This document shows, piece after piece, positions 18,658-27,941 of a DNA stretch of 64,000 nucleotides. A program made the position numbers and the translations under genes. Location: positions 1 through 64,000 of the forward strand of contig JAQXZB010000006.1 in the NCBI GenBank assembly GCA_029226975.1. Direction: 5' to 3'. This stretch comes from Clostridiales bacterium. Its GTDB lineage: Bacteria; Bacillota; Clostridia; UBA1381. The number at the start of each line of letters is the position of its first letter. Position 1 is the stretch's first letter. The notes beneath the pieces were generated by a model, which ran no database searches, was not told the origin of the DNA, and was given only the letters and a program-made list of their open reading frames with translations.

Positions 18658-18679
18658 AATTTATCATCCTTTCGTATCG

Positions 18680-19543
18680 TCATGAAAGACGAATTAAATA
18701 ACATATTATTGAAACAATAATGAAAAATCCCACCATCATCGAATACATAACGCTCGTACTGCTTTGGGAAATCCATTCCGAACGCAGTGCCTCATAGGTA
18801 AGGGCAATCATGGCTGTTGCGCCGCAGACAATCATTATTGCCAAGGTCGTGGACGAGATAAGCCCGAACACACAGCCTATTATGCATATAAGCGTAAAGG
18901 GAACGGAGGTTAAAATCATTCTTTGCGAGAAGTTCCAAAATCCCGAACGCCGTTTGAAGATATAACGGTTAATCAGGTAGAACACTCCCGAATAAATCAC
19001 AAAGAATACCACACCGCCCAGCGCGCCGCTCACTATTGTCATAAGCATCCACAAAAGCGAGCTTGCCTTGCCCGGATTTATCGTGATTATGGACATCATC
19101 AGTCCAAAGGGCGACCTTACAATCCCGGTCCTTAAAAAATACATACACAACCAGATAACCGCGCCCTGTATCATTGCCAGAAGCACTATTGACGCGCGGC
19201 TTATATAACGCGGATTGGTTACTGCGTTTACCGGCGCCTTTATTGTGTTTACAAAGCTCTGCCATATATCGTCCCATACGCCCGTATTGCCGTTTTTGGC
19301 TCTTGCCCGTTTTTTTGCCCGGTGCTTTTCCCATGCGTGCTTTATAGCGTTTTCGCGCTTTGTGTAGCCGGTATGATAGGTATTGCTTTGCTGATTTGTG
19401 TATTGATAACCAGTTTGCTCTTTGCCGCTCTCATTTGGCTGTCCCTGTGCCGCCTCACGTGCCCGCCTGTGCGCCTGCGCTTGGGGACAGCTGCATTTTT
19501 CGTCCTTTTCCAGCTCTTTGCCGCAGTATATACAGCTTCTCAT
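18680..19543 (-). CDS. Zinc-ribbon polytopic membrane protein (Yip1-like), function unknown
   Basis: 287 residues. The N-terminus carries CIYCGKELEKDEKCSC, a CxxC...CxC zinc-ribbon-like element. A Gln/Asn/Lys-rich hydrophilic region follows to about 95, then about five hydrophobic helices between about 115 and 285. This layout resembles Yip1/DUF1282-type membrane proteins of Firmicutes, but I do not recognise a specific family. AAAGGAG precedes the ATG. It sits between a GT-C-like gene and ridA, all on the minus strand with short gaps. No enzymatic motif is visible. Confidence 0.75.
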   Translation of the reverse strand: MRSCIYCGKELEKDEKCSCPQAQAHRRAREAAQGQPNESGKEQTGYQYTNQQSNTYHTGYTKRENAIKHAWEKHRAKKRARAKNGNTGVWDDIWQSFVNTIKAPVNAVTNPRYISRASIVLLAMIQGAVIWLCMYFLRTGIVRSPFGLMMSIITINPGKASSLLWMLMTIVSGALGGVVFFVIYSGVFYLINRYIFKRRSGFWNFSQRMILTSVPFTLICIIGCVFGLISSTTLAIMIVCGATAMIALTYEALRSEWISQSSTSVMYSMMVGFFIIVSIICYLIRLS

Positions 19544-19640
19544 ATATAAACTACTCCTTTGTCAACTATATTGATTTACTATTACATATATTGTATAACT
19601 TATACTGCCGGCTGTCAATTATGTTAATGTAAACAAATTG

Positions 19641-21278
19641 TTAATTATTGACCGAATCTGCCAGATATGCATTGTATCTCCTTAAAAATTCGGCCTTTTC
19701 AACGGGTGTAACCTTGCGGACGCGGCGGTAAAGCTTATAAGTAACTCCGTTTATTGTGGTTTCGGCATCGAACTGCTCCTCATACGCCGCGGCAATGTCG
19801 CTGTAGAGCGAGAAGCTTTCCAAGGCCGTTTCAACAATCATCTGATTGGGGCTTACCGTCTGAAGCGGGTATGCGGCAAGTATATAGCTTGCATTGCAAA
19901 GCGGCGAAATATCAAGCTGAGGCGAGTCAAAATAAGGAATTGTCCGCGCAATATAGTCACCTCGGCTCGGTTTTATATTCAATGACGGCTCAAGATTTCT
20001 CAAAAGCTCATCGTTCATCGCGTCCGAATAAGCAAGCACTCCCAAATATTCGCCCTGTGCCACGCGTTCGTCAAGCATTGACTTTAGGCTTAAAAGCTCG
20101 CCTATATCATCGCGCTTTTGTGGGCGCAGGGAAAAGCTGTTTACAAGCGCCGGACGTTTTATCTCCTCAATGCTTCCGGGCTGCTTCCATGGCAGAAATA
20201 TATTTATTGTCTGCAAAAGCGCCAAAATCAGCACCGCCGCAAGAAGCCTTTCTTTGGATATATAGCGTATGCACAAGGTGAGCAGCACAATTACCGCCGG
20301 AGCATACATGAGCATATGTCCCTGCCCGTGCAGCCGCGCTGCCGTAAAAATCAGATAGCACACCGCCGCCTGCACCCATGCAAATATCATTCCCCGTTCC
20401 TTCTTTTTTATAAATATGACAATCGAGTCGATTATCACAAACAAAAGAAGCAGCAGACCGAAATACCGAGTGAGCATATGCAGATTATCCCTCACCCTAA
20501 AATCCAAATTGCCCTGTCCGAATACGGAAACAAGCTGCGAAAGCACAAAGCCCTCAAAAAATCTTGCCAGCAGAGCCGCCATTGTACACAGGGTAATAAC
20601 GGGTATATACCAGGGCTTTTTAAGCACTATCAAATCCGCCGCCATTGCGGTAAGAAAGGATACGGCAAAGAAAATATACCATGAATTCCACAGGGTCATA
20701 AGCGCCAAAAGCGCGCCCATTGCAATACCCTTCCACCATTTCGCTTTTCCGTAATACAGGCAAAAGCAACCCAGGCACATGACAAAGCCGCCTATCTCAG
20801 AAAAGCCGTTTAAGGTCAGATAAACCGGCATGGGGAGCATGAAAATCGTTATGCCCCAGGTGATTGCCGGAGCCTTGCCTATCTTTTTGGCAAGGCGGTA
20901 TATAAGCCCGTAAGAGGGCAGTAAAGAGCAGTTTACAAGGCTTAGAATGTATACCGTATGCGATGCGCCGAAAAGGCGCATAAACAGTGCCGAGGGCAGT
21001 GCGCTTAGGTAATTGAAGCTTTGATTTATAATCGAATCGTATACGCTTTTCCACAGGGGCGAAACCCCTCCGCCCGCAATTTCCGCCGCCATATTATAGC
21101 CTATGGCGTTATCCCAGTAATATACCTCCCTTGACAGCCTTGTAAAAAGCACTGCCAAAAGATTAAAAAGGAGGATAAACAAAAGTACAAACAGCGTTTT
21201 TTTCGTGCGGGGACCAAGCTTTAGCCCGGTACGCTCTCTTATCTCATCCTCATCGGCAAGAATGGCTTTGTATTTCAT
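19641..21278 (-). CDS. Polytopic membrane protein, probable GT-C-type glycosyltransferase
   Basis: 545 residues with about 10-11 hydrophobic helices (about 27-395) and a soluble C-terminal domain (about 400-545). After the first helix, the extracytoplasmic loop reads REVYYWDNAIGYNMA. An acidic residue at this position is typical of GT-C enzymes (PMT/ArnT type) that use lipid-linked sugar donors. The assignment is from topology and this motif, not from a recognised family. The start has GGGAGGAG upstream and lies 24 bp after the helicase stop. The polysaccharide exporter in the same strand run makes a role in surface glycan assembly possible (inference). Confidence 0.65.
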   Translation of the reverse strand: MKYKAILADEDEIRERTGLKLGPRTKKTLFVLLFILLFNLLAVLFTRLSREVYYWDNAIGYNMAAEIAGGGVSPLWKSVYDSIINQSFNYLSALPSALFMRLFGASHTVYILSLVNCSLLPSYGLIYRLAKKIGKAPAITWGITIFMLPMPVYLTLNGFSEIGGFVMCLGCFCLYYGKAKWWKGIAMGALLALMTLWNSWYIFFAVSFLTAMAADLIVLKKPWYIPVITLCTMAALLARFFEGFVLSQLVSVFGQGNLDFRVRDNLHMLTRYFGLLLLLFVIIDSIVIFIKKKERGMIFAWVQAAVCYLIFTAARLHGQGHMLMYAPAVIVLLTLCIRYISKERLLAAVLILALLQTINIFLPWKQPGSIEEIKRPALVNSFSLRPQKRDDIGELLSLKSMLDERVAQGEYLGVLAYSDAMNDELLRNLEPSLNIKPSRGDYIARTIPYFDSPQLDISPLCNASYILAAYPLQTVSPNQMIVETALESFSLYSDIAAAYEEQFDAETTINGVTYKLYRRVRKVTPVEKAEFLRRYNAYLADSVNN

Positions 21279-21302
21279 ATAAATCTCCTCCCTTCGTTTT
21301 TA

Positions 21303-24300
21303 TTATTCAAACAATGATATAATTTCTTCATTGGTCAGACTTGCAAAGGCGTCCGGCGAAACCTTTATAATATCATCGGCAAGGGAACGCTTTGCGTCCT
21401 GAAGCCTTGTTATTTTTTCCTCGATTGAGTCCTTGGACACAAGACGTATAACCTGCACATCCCGCGTCTGACCTATTCGGTAGGCTCGGTCGCTTGCCTG
21501 ATCCATTGCCGCCGGATTCCACCAGGGGTCGTAATGGATTACCGTATCCGCACCTATCAGATTAAGTCCGGTGCCGCCGGCTCTTAGGGATATTAAAAAC
21601 ACGCTTCTCTCGCCGCTGTTAAATCTGTCCGACATTTCAAGACGCTCATATGAGGGCGTCTTTCCGTCCAAATAAAAGCTCTTTATCCCCTTTTCGTTAA
21701 GGACGGAACGGATTATTTCAAGCATGGACGTGTACTGGGAAAATATCAGTATACGATGTCCCGAATCCATGGCGCTTGTTACCAGTTCGCAAAGCAGCTT
21801 CAGCTTTCCGCTTTCGCCGTTGTAATTCTCGTCAAATAGAGCCGGATGACAGCATATCTGCCTTAAACGCATCAAAAGCGTTAAAATCTGCATTTTTCCC
21901 TTTCCGCCCTCGCCCAAAAGCGACATTGTCTTAGAGCGCGCTATGGCAAGATAGGTCTGATACATCTTCCGCTGCTGCGGCACAAGCTCCGCATACATTG
22001 TGTACTCTAACTTTTCGGGCAGTTCCTCTAAAACGTCCTTTTTCATTCTTCTTAAAATAAATGGCTTTATTCTTGCGCGCAGCGACAACAGCGCGCTCTC
22101 ACTGCCCTCTTTTACAATGGGTATCTCATATTCCTCGCGAAATTTGGCAAGCCCGTACAAATACCCGCTCATAATAAAATCAAATATGCTCCAAAGCTCT
22201 GTAAGCGAATTTTCTATGGGCGTACCGGTAAGGGCGAATTTATGCTCGGCATTTATTCTCTTTACACAGCGCGCGTTCATGGTTTTCGGATTTTTTATAT
22301 ACTGCGCCTCGTCTATGAAGCAGTAGGAAAAATCAAGCTTTTTATAGCGTTCTATATCCCGCCTTAAAATCGGGTAAGAGGTTATGACAAACTCGTAATC
22401 CGAAACCGTTTCTATAAGCCTTGCACGCTCATCGCGCACTCCGTCTATAATAAGAGCCGACGCATCTGGGGCAAAGCGCATTATTTCATTATACCAGTTA
22501 TAAGTAAGCGCGCTGGGAACAACGATAAGCGCAGGCTTTTTTGGCTTTTCGCCATGAACAAAGGCTATAACCTGCAGCGTCTTTCCCAAGCCCATATCGT
22601 CCGCCAGTATTCCGCCAAAGCCCAAATCACTAAGCTGCTTTAACCACTTTACTCCGTCACGCTGATAAAAGCGCAGCACTCCCTCTAAATTTTCGGGAAT
22701 TTTCGGCTCTATCGCGCGTATCTTCTCTATATAATCGACAAAGCTTTGATCCTTCCCCACATCGTCCAAAGCGTTTAAGTAAAGGGCGTGATATTTCGGA
22801 AGAAATTTGCGCCGCACCGAAAGCTCACTGTCCGAAAATTCCAGACGGTCTATCAGGTCAAGCATATACCGGGGCTTTGAATCGTCCAGGTCAAAAAAGC
22901 TTCCGTCCTTCATTCGGTAAAAGGTCTTTTTAAGACGTATGGCATTTAATATCCCCTGCATTTCCTCAAGGGGCAACTCCGTTGTGAAGTTTGTTTCCAA
23001 AAGGTCTGTTTCTGTGTTGTATCTGACCGCCGCGCTCACAGACACCTGCGCACTTTGACGGAAGCGGTCAAAGGTGTCTGTGGTAAGCACCCTTGCTCCG
23101 CGAGAAAGTCTCGGCAGCATTACTCTTAAAAAATTATATAGCTTTTCCTCGTCAAAGAGCCGAAACTCGCCGTTTCTTTCCTCAAAATCGGCAAAGAACG
23201 AAAGAATATTTTCCTCCGCCTCCCGGTCATGGAGAATTATTTTTTCATTATTCATATCAGGGTGGGGCAAACGGCAGGAAACGCTTCCGTACCTTGCCAC
23301 AACAACCGCCTTTATTCCGTTGCCTACACTGTCGAAATACACTTCAAACAGCGGTTTTTCGTTTATGATAAGCTCGTCTATTCCGCGGGTTACCACACCA
23401 TGTCTGCCCTTTAGGGCGGGCAGCACATGAGCCGCAAAAAGCGTTTTGTTTTCGCCCTTAAAGGAAATCTGTGTTCTTCCGTCCGAAAGCAGTGCATTGT
23501 AAATGGGAACAAAATACTCGCGCCATTCCTGTGAGGTATGATAAATTATCCCGTCATAGAGAAAATACGCTCCGTCGGGAGTGATGAGGTTTCCTCTTTC
23601 GCTTACCGACAGACATATTTCACCGTCATAAGCGTCCACATCCACAATTACATCCGGGTCCTCCTCCAAAATACGCACATCCGACATATTTATTCCGTCA
23701 AAAACCAGTGAAAAGCCGGTATTCTTCAAAAGCCCTAAAATGCGCTTGGCCGTAGAGGGTCCGAACTGCAGCTGATGCGCCTCATTCACATGGAAAAGCG
23801 AGTCTGCGCTTCGGTTTTCATAGGTTTCGGTCAGAATGTCCATTATCTCCGACTGGGGATAGGGAAATTCCGTAAGCCGGGGATTCAGCTTTGCTTTTGT
23901 GCCGAGGGACTGTGAATATTTATCCAGAACCGACCGGGTGTCATAATGCGCGCCCTGCATATCCGTTATATCAACGGACATGGCAAAAATCGGACACAGC
24001 GCGCGGGTGGGTGTAACATAGAGCGTAAAGCCCGCATAAAGCACACGCCGCTCCTCCTCGCGCCCTGCAAACTCGGTGCAAAGCCGCCCGGCAAGACGGT
24101 CATTCTCGTCCTTAAAATTCTCTCCCTCCTCAAGCTCCGTCTGCCGCTGCTTCATTGCCGCGACTATATGCTTGCAGGTTGAGCCCATGGTTTCAAAATA
24201 CGGACAGGTGCAGAATTTATCCTTTATATGCTCCTCGTCAAAGCTGACCATAACATTATAAAGGCTCTCTCCGTCAACAACCGCTGTTATTAAATTGTCA

Positions 24301-24404
24301 GTACGCTTTTTTAAACGCACCCTGCCCTCCTTGAAATATTCCATACCTCTGCGGTAAATGGTGGAGGAGCAGGATTTTCTTATAAGTGAATCGGTTATCT
24401 TCAT
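21303..24404 (-). CDS. SWIM zinc-finger SNF2-family helicase
   Basis: 1033-residue Swi2/Snf2 ATPase. An N-terminal SWIM finger (CTCPYFETMGSTCKH, near 65-79) is followed by a large middle region. The SNF2 core has Walker A ADDMGLGKT near 600-608, DEAQ (box II) near 698, and a C-terminal helicase domain with SLRAGGTGLNL and DRAYRIGQ. Bacterial members (YqhH/RapA-like) are thought to remodel protein-DNA or RNA-polymerase complexes; the exact role is unknown. The frame opens 8 codons earlier, but only the ATG at 24404 has a GGGAG site at proper spacing. A promoter is visible at 24457-24485. Confidence 0.93.
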   Translation of the reverse strand: MKITDSLIRKSCSSTIYRRGMEYFKEGRVRLKKRTDNLITAVVDGESLYNVMVSFDEEHIKDKFCTCPYFETMGSTCKHIVAAMKQRQTELEEGENFKDENDRLAGRLCTEFAGREEERRVLYAGFTLYVTPTRALCPIFAMSVDITDMQGAHYDTRSVLDKYSQSLGTKAKLNPRLTEFPYPQSEIMDILTETYENRSADSLFHVNEAHQLQFGPSTAKRILGLLKNTGFSLVFDGINMSDVRILEEDPDVIVDVDAYDGEICLSVSERGNLITPDGAYFLYDGIIYHTSQEWREYFVPIYNALLSDGRTQISFKGENKTLFAAHVLPALKGRHGVVTRGIDELIINEKPLFEVYFDSVGNGIKAVVVARYGSVSCRLPHPDMNNEKIILHDREAEENILSFFADFEERNGEFRLFDEEKLYNFLRVMLPRLSRGARVLTTDTFDRFRQSAQVSVSAAVRYNTETDLLETNFTTELPLEEMQGILNAIRLKKTFYRMKDGSFFDLDDSKPRYMLDLIDRLEFSDSELSVRRKFLPKYHALYLNALDDVGKDQSFVDYIEKIRAIEPKIPENLEGVLRFYQRDGVKWLKQLSDLGFGGILADDMGLGKTLQVIAFVHGEKPKKPALIVVPSALTYNWYNEIMRFAPDASALIIDGVRDERARLIETVSDYEFVITSYPILRRDIERYKKLDFSYCFIDEAQYIKNPKTMNARCVKRINAEHKFALTGTPIENSLTELWSIFDFIMSGYLYGLAKFREEYEIPIVKEGSESALLSLRARIKPFILRRMKKDVLEELPEKLEYTMYAELVPQQRKMYQTYLAIARSKTMSLLGEGGKGKMQILTLLMRLRQICCHPALFDENYNGESGKLKLLCELVTSAMDSGHRILIFSQYTSMLEIIRSVLNEKGIKSFYLDGKTPSYERLEMSDRFNSGERSVFLISLRAGGTGLNLIGADTVIHYDPWWNPAAMDQASDRAYRIGQTRDVQVIRLVSKDSIEEKITRLQDAKRSLADDIIKVSPDAFASLTNEEIISLFE

Positions 24405-24456
24405 GCCCACATCTCCCATGCATTGCAATTCTCATAGGTTGTTATTACATCTTATT

Positions 24457-24485
24457 ATTATATCACAGCTTTGCGAAATTTACAA
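24457..24485 (-). promoter_or_regulatory. Promoter of the SNF2 helicase gene
   Basis: Minus-strand TTGTAA (24480-24485), a 17-bp spacer and TATAAT (24457-24462), in the 86-bp gap after the M16C peptidase. Confidence 0.7.
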
Positions 24486-24490
24486 TATAT

Positions 24491-27400
24491 TTAATGAGAT
24501 AAAATGTTAACGGTTTTTGAGGTCTTGTCATACTCGACCGCAAAGCCCAATTTTTCAAGCACCGATGCCGGAATCATTGCGGTATCGCTGCTTACCGAAA
24601 CCGCCGCTTCAAGCAAAATTTCCCCGCCGTTAAAAACGGCTTTGTCGGAGTTTGGTGAAAATAACAGCTCGTTATCTCCCTTTTTGGCAATTATGGTTTT
24701 TAAATTATTATCCCACTCCACAAAAAAGCCTATCTCTTCAAGCACTGCTCTTGCCGGTACAAGCAGTGCATTGTCCGAATTTGGCAGGTCAACCTCGGTA
24801 TAAAGCTGTTTTCCGTTTACGAAAACTCTTATCTCGTCTATCGAGAAGGGATTTAATATTATGCCGAAGCGGTGAGCGTTTTCTCTTATATCTGACGCAT
24901 TGCCCGCTGTTGCGGCAGCGCCCTTTTCCCAAAGAGCGCGATAAACCCCGGCATAGCCCTTTACGTCCTCCACGGTGGTTTGTAAAAATTCCTCCAAACG
25001 TTTCATGTTATCCGCGTCCGAATTATACACAAGCCTCGCAAGATAATTCCACGCCCCGTCAAGCTCTCCGTTTTTTCTTGCATACGCCGCAAAGGCGGAC
25101 ATGATATAATTGTCCAATTCCTCCTGCCCAAGCTCCGTATTCTCCAAAAGCTCCGGCAATGCCGAGAAAAATTCATAGGTCGAGTCTATCTGCGGATCGC
25201 GGTAGGTGCCTATATACATTCCCTGCTCGTTTACCGAATACAGCGTTGTGTAAGCGCCCTTTGAATGTCTTAAATAAGGCAGAGCAAAGAGATTATTTAC
25301 AAGACGTTCGGTTACAATAAGCTGTCCGCTTCTGTCCGCACCGCATTCGTCAAGACCGCAGAATATAAAATTATAATTCACATCGGAGTCCGCAATAAGT
25401 GCTTCGTTGTCATAGGGACGGGGTATTTCATGGGAGGGTCCCTCATGCTCTGAATTGGGCAGTTTGTCAAAAAACGCCCTTGCACCCTTGTCATTTTCCT
25501 CTAAGCCCTCCCTGTCCCCGGCATATATGACCGAGGCGTTATAGCTGTTTTTAATAAGGCTCTGCACCCTGTTAAGCTCCGACAAGACCTCATCGGGATT
25601 ATCCTCAAGCTTGTTTACCACATCGCGCAGGAATTTATAAAAGTCCAAGCCCTCCATATAGGAGTAATACGCCGCGCTGTCGCTAAATCGCGCCATCATG
25701 CGCCCAAGCATAAGCGAATAGGGCGAGGAATTGCTCTCAAACTGTGTACACAGCCTTCTTGCCTGTGAGGATATTTCCTTAGCGTCCTCAAATTTTGTTT
25801 CAAACAACAGTTCATACAGCACGTCATAGGTTATCCTTGCGTCCTCGTTTAAGGGATACCAGGAAAGCATATAGTATAATGCTTCCGGCGCGGCAAGCAG
25901 CTTTGTGTCATTGGTCAGATACCTCAGAGCCTTATTGCCCGCCTGCGCGGCAGAGCTTGTGCGGGTGGGAAGCTTTCCTATGAGATTGTCATACAATTCA
26001 AAATACAAAAGCTGTTTTGTGCTAAGCTGTGAAATATCCAGATATATCCGCGCTTTTCCTATGCCCTTACCGCTTGTTTCGCTGCTCAAGAACCTTACGC
26101 CGTTTATCCTCTCGTCCTTTACCTCATATTCCGGCTCGGCATAATTTGAAAGCTCTGCTCTTAACTCCTCCTTTGAGGACACATTAAGATAAGCGGCAAG
26201 GCTTTTGGCAAGTCCGCCGTCATCTGTTTTTTGGGGATTATTTGTTTTCTCAACCAATTCCCGTATTTCCTCTTCGCTCATAAGCTCCTTTTCCTGTTTA
26301 AGTCTTTTTTTAAGGGCTTCGCTTCGCACCTCGGAAAAGTTCGGCTCATTTACATTTGTAACAAGCGCGCTTTTTTCGGGTGAAAGCAGATAGGTCTTTA
26401 CCGCGTTTTCAAGCTCTCCGCTGTTGATATGCCTATCAAGCTCCGTTAAATAATCCGCATAGTCAAAATATGCCATGGGGTCTGAGGTATACGCCCACAG
26501 CTGATTTAACGTTCCCAGCATTGAAACGCCTATATTGGAGGAGGAGCTGTTTTCCGTTGTCAGAAGCGCGTTTCGCTTTGCCGAAGCGGCAAAGGCGTCC
26601 GTCAGTTCCTTTGAAAAGCCCTTTTCGGCAATTTCCGAAAGCGCCGAATCAATTACGCTCTTAAAGGACAGCGCCCCAAATCTGCTTATATTCTGTGTTG
26701 AAAAAAGTATTGTCGGCTCTGTTGCATAGGCGTTTATGCTTACCGAAAAGCCCGCACCGGGAAGGGATTTCTTAACCGCCTCGCTCAGTCCCGACCCGTC
26801 TGATGCCAGTACGCCTGCCAGAAGCTGAAGCGCGAAATAATCCTCCCGGCTCTTTGCCGGGCAGGCAATGGCATAAATCACCGTTGCCTGCATGGGGTCG
26901 GTGCCGGGAATTGTATAAAGCCCTCTTGCAAGCCCCTCTACAGGCTCATATTCCTTATCCGAAAAATCTGCCGTTTTTCTATCGTATTGGGAAAAATATT
27001 CGTCCGCAAGCTTCAAATATTCCTTATAATCCGCCTTGCCGTAAAGGGTGATGAGCGCATTTGAGGGAATATAGTATTCCTTGTGGTAGTCCTTAAGCTC
27101 CTCATAGCTGAGAAGCGGAATAACCTCAGGGTCGCCGCCGGCTGTCTGTGAGCCGGTGCTTCGGGGGTAAAGTGTGCTTAAAGTATTAAAATATGCCCGC
27201 GAAAAGGGCGTAAAACTTCCCTTCATCTCACTGTAAACAGTGCCGTTTAAGGTCAGCTCCCCATTCGCGTCAGCAAGCTCATACCGCCACGCTTCTCTGT
27301 CAAAAATGCTTTTATCCTCGGTTATGAGAGGATGAAACACTCCGTCAAGGTAATAATCCGCAAGCTTTAAAAGCTGTGCGTCCGATACGGAGGAGCAGGG

Positions 27401-27811
27401 GTATGAGGTGGCGTTCATATAGGTATGGGCGTTCATGTAGGTGTTTACCGTCTGTGAACTTAGAGTAAACATCAAATCCGCCGGATATTTTTTCGAGCCG
27501 CCAAGCGCCGTATGCTCGAATATATGGGAAACCCCGGTATCGTTGGCAGGGGTTTTAAAGGCAATGTCAAAGGTGCGGTTTGTATCATCGTTGGACACGA
27601 AAAGAAACCGGCCGCCGGTTTTTTCATGCTCAAAGAGCACAATCTCGGCATTATAAACAGAGCTTTCCCGTCTTTGAACGGTCTTAAATCCGCACACACC
27701 CTCCCCGACCGAGGGCAGCTCGGACACTGCCATTGCCGCCGGACAAAGCGGTATAAATACCGCAAGCAAAACAAAAATACTTGTTATTCTTTTTTTCATT
27801 CTTGTGACCAT
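24491..27811 (-). CDS. Secreted M16C metallopeptidase with copper-amine-oxidase-like C-terminal domain
   Basis: 1106 residues. A signal peptide (about 1-28, ending near AMA) is followed by a presequence-protease/insulinase-type body. The inverted zinc motif HIFEH sits at 96-100, and the acidic EAWRYEL segment near 173-179 probably gives the third ligand. The body contains the usual duplicated M16 halves. The last ~120 residues (VFVNGKQL..., LVPARAVLEEIGFFVEWD, MIPASVLEKLGFAVEYD) match the copper amine oxidase N-terminal-like module common in clostridial surface proteins, probably a wall or matrix stalk. It likely degrades peptides outside the cell. AAAGGAG lies only 3 nt before ATG 27811; an ATG at 27799 is the alternative. 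Confidence 0.9.
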   Translation of the reverse strand: MVTRMKKRITSIFVLLAVFIPLCPAAMAVSELPSVGEGVCGFKTVQRRESSVYNAEIVLFEHEKTGGRFLFVSNDDTNRTFDIAFKTPANDTGVSHIFEHTALGGSKKYPADLMFTLSSQTVNTYMNAHTYMNATSYPCSSVSDAQLLKLADYYLDGVFHPLITEDKSIFDREAWRYELADANGELTLNGTVYSEMKGSFTPFSRAYFNTLSTLYPRSTGSQTAGGDPEVIPLLSYEELKDYHKEYYIPSNALITLYGKADYKEYLKLADEYFSQYDRKTADFSDKEYEPVEGLARGLYTIPGTDPMQATVIYAIACPAKSREDYFALQLLAGVLASDGSGLSEAVKKSLPGAGFSVSINAYATEPTILFSTQNISRFGALSFKSVIDSALSEIAEKGFSKELTDAFAASAKRNALLTTENSSSSNIGVSMLGTLNQLWAYTSDPMAYFDYADYLTELDRHINSGELENAVKTYLLSPEKSALVTNVNEPNFSEVRSEALKKRLKQEKELMSEEEIRELVEKTNNPQKTDDGGLAKSLAAYLNVSSKEELRAELSNYAEPEYEVKDERINGVRFLSSETSGKGIGKARIYLDISQLSTKQLLYFELYDNLIGKLPTRTSSAAQAGNKALRYLTNDTKLLAAPEALYYMLSWYPLNEDARITYDVLYELLFETKFEDAKEISSQARRLCTQFESNSSPYSLMLGRMMARFSDSAAYYSYMEGLDFYKFLRDVVNKLEDNPDEVLSELNRVQSLIKNSYNASVIYAGDREGLEENDKGARAFFDKLPNSEHEGPSHEIPRPYDNEALIADSDVNYNFIFCGLDECGADRSGQLIVTERLVNNLFALPYLRHSKGAYTTLYSVNEQGMYIGTYRDPQIDSTYEFFSALPELLENTELGQEELDNYIMSAFAAYARKNGELDGAWNYLARLVYNSDADNMKRLEEFLQTTVEDVKGYAGVYRALWEKGAAATAGNASDIRENAHRFGIILNPFSIDEIRVFVNGKQLYTEVDLPNSDNALLVPARAVLEEIGFFVEWDNNLKTIIAKKGDNELLFSPNSDKAVFNGGEILLEAAVSVSSDTAMIPASVLEKLGFAVEYDKTSKTVNILSH

Positions 27812-27831
27812 TAACTCCTTTCACAAAAGCC

Positions 27832-27940
27832 GTTTGAGAGAAATGCTCTAAGCAGGTCGTGTTTTTCGGCGGGCGAGACTATACTTTGTGTATGCGAGTC
27901 CGACGAAAGACGCGAGATGCGACGAGCATTTCTTTCAAAC
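27832..27940 (-). other. Large inverted repeat between holA and the M16C gene
   Basis: 17-bp arms (27832-27848 and 27924-27940, one mismatch) bracket about 75 bp that is itself partly self-complementary. In the minus-strand transcript it would form a big hairpin starting directly after the holA stop and ending about 20 nt before the M16C start. It lacks a T run, so it is not a classic terminator. A small mobile or REP-like element, or an mRNA processing structure, are both possible. Confidence 0.65.
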
Positions 27941-27941
27941 T

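Noticed and set aside
18890-19140. Possible frameshift in the zinc-ribbon membrane protein gene
   Set aside because: The hydrophobic helices continue in one frame to the stop. The alternative frame gives no membrane or domain signal.
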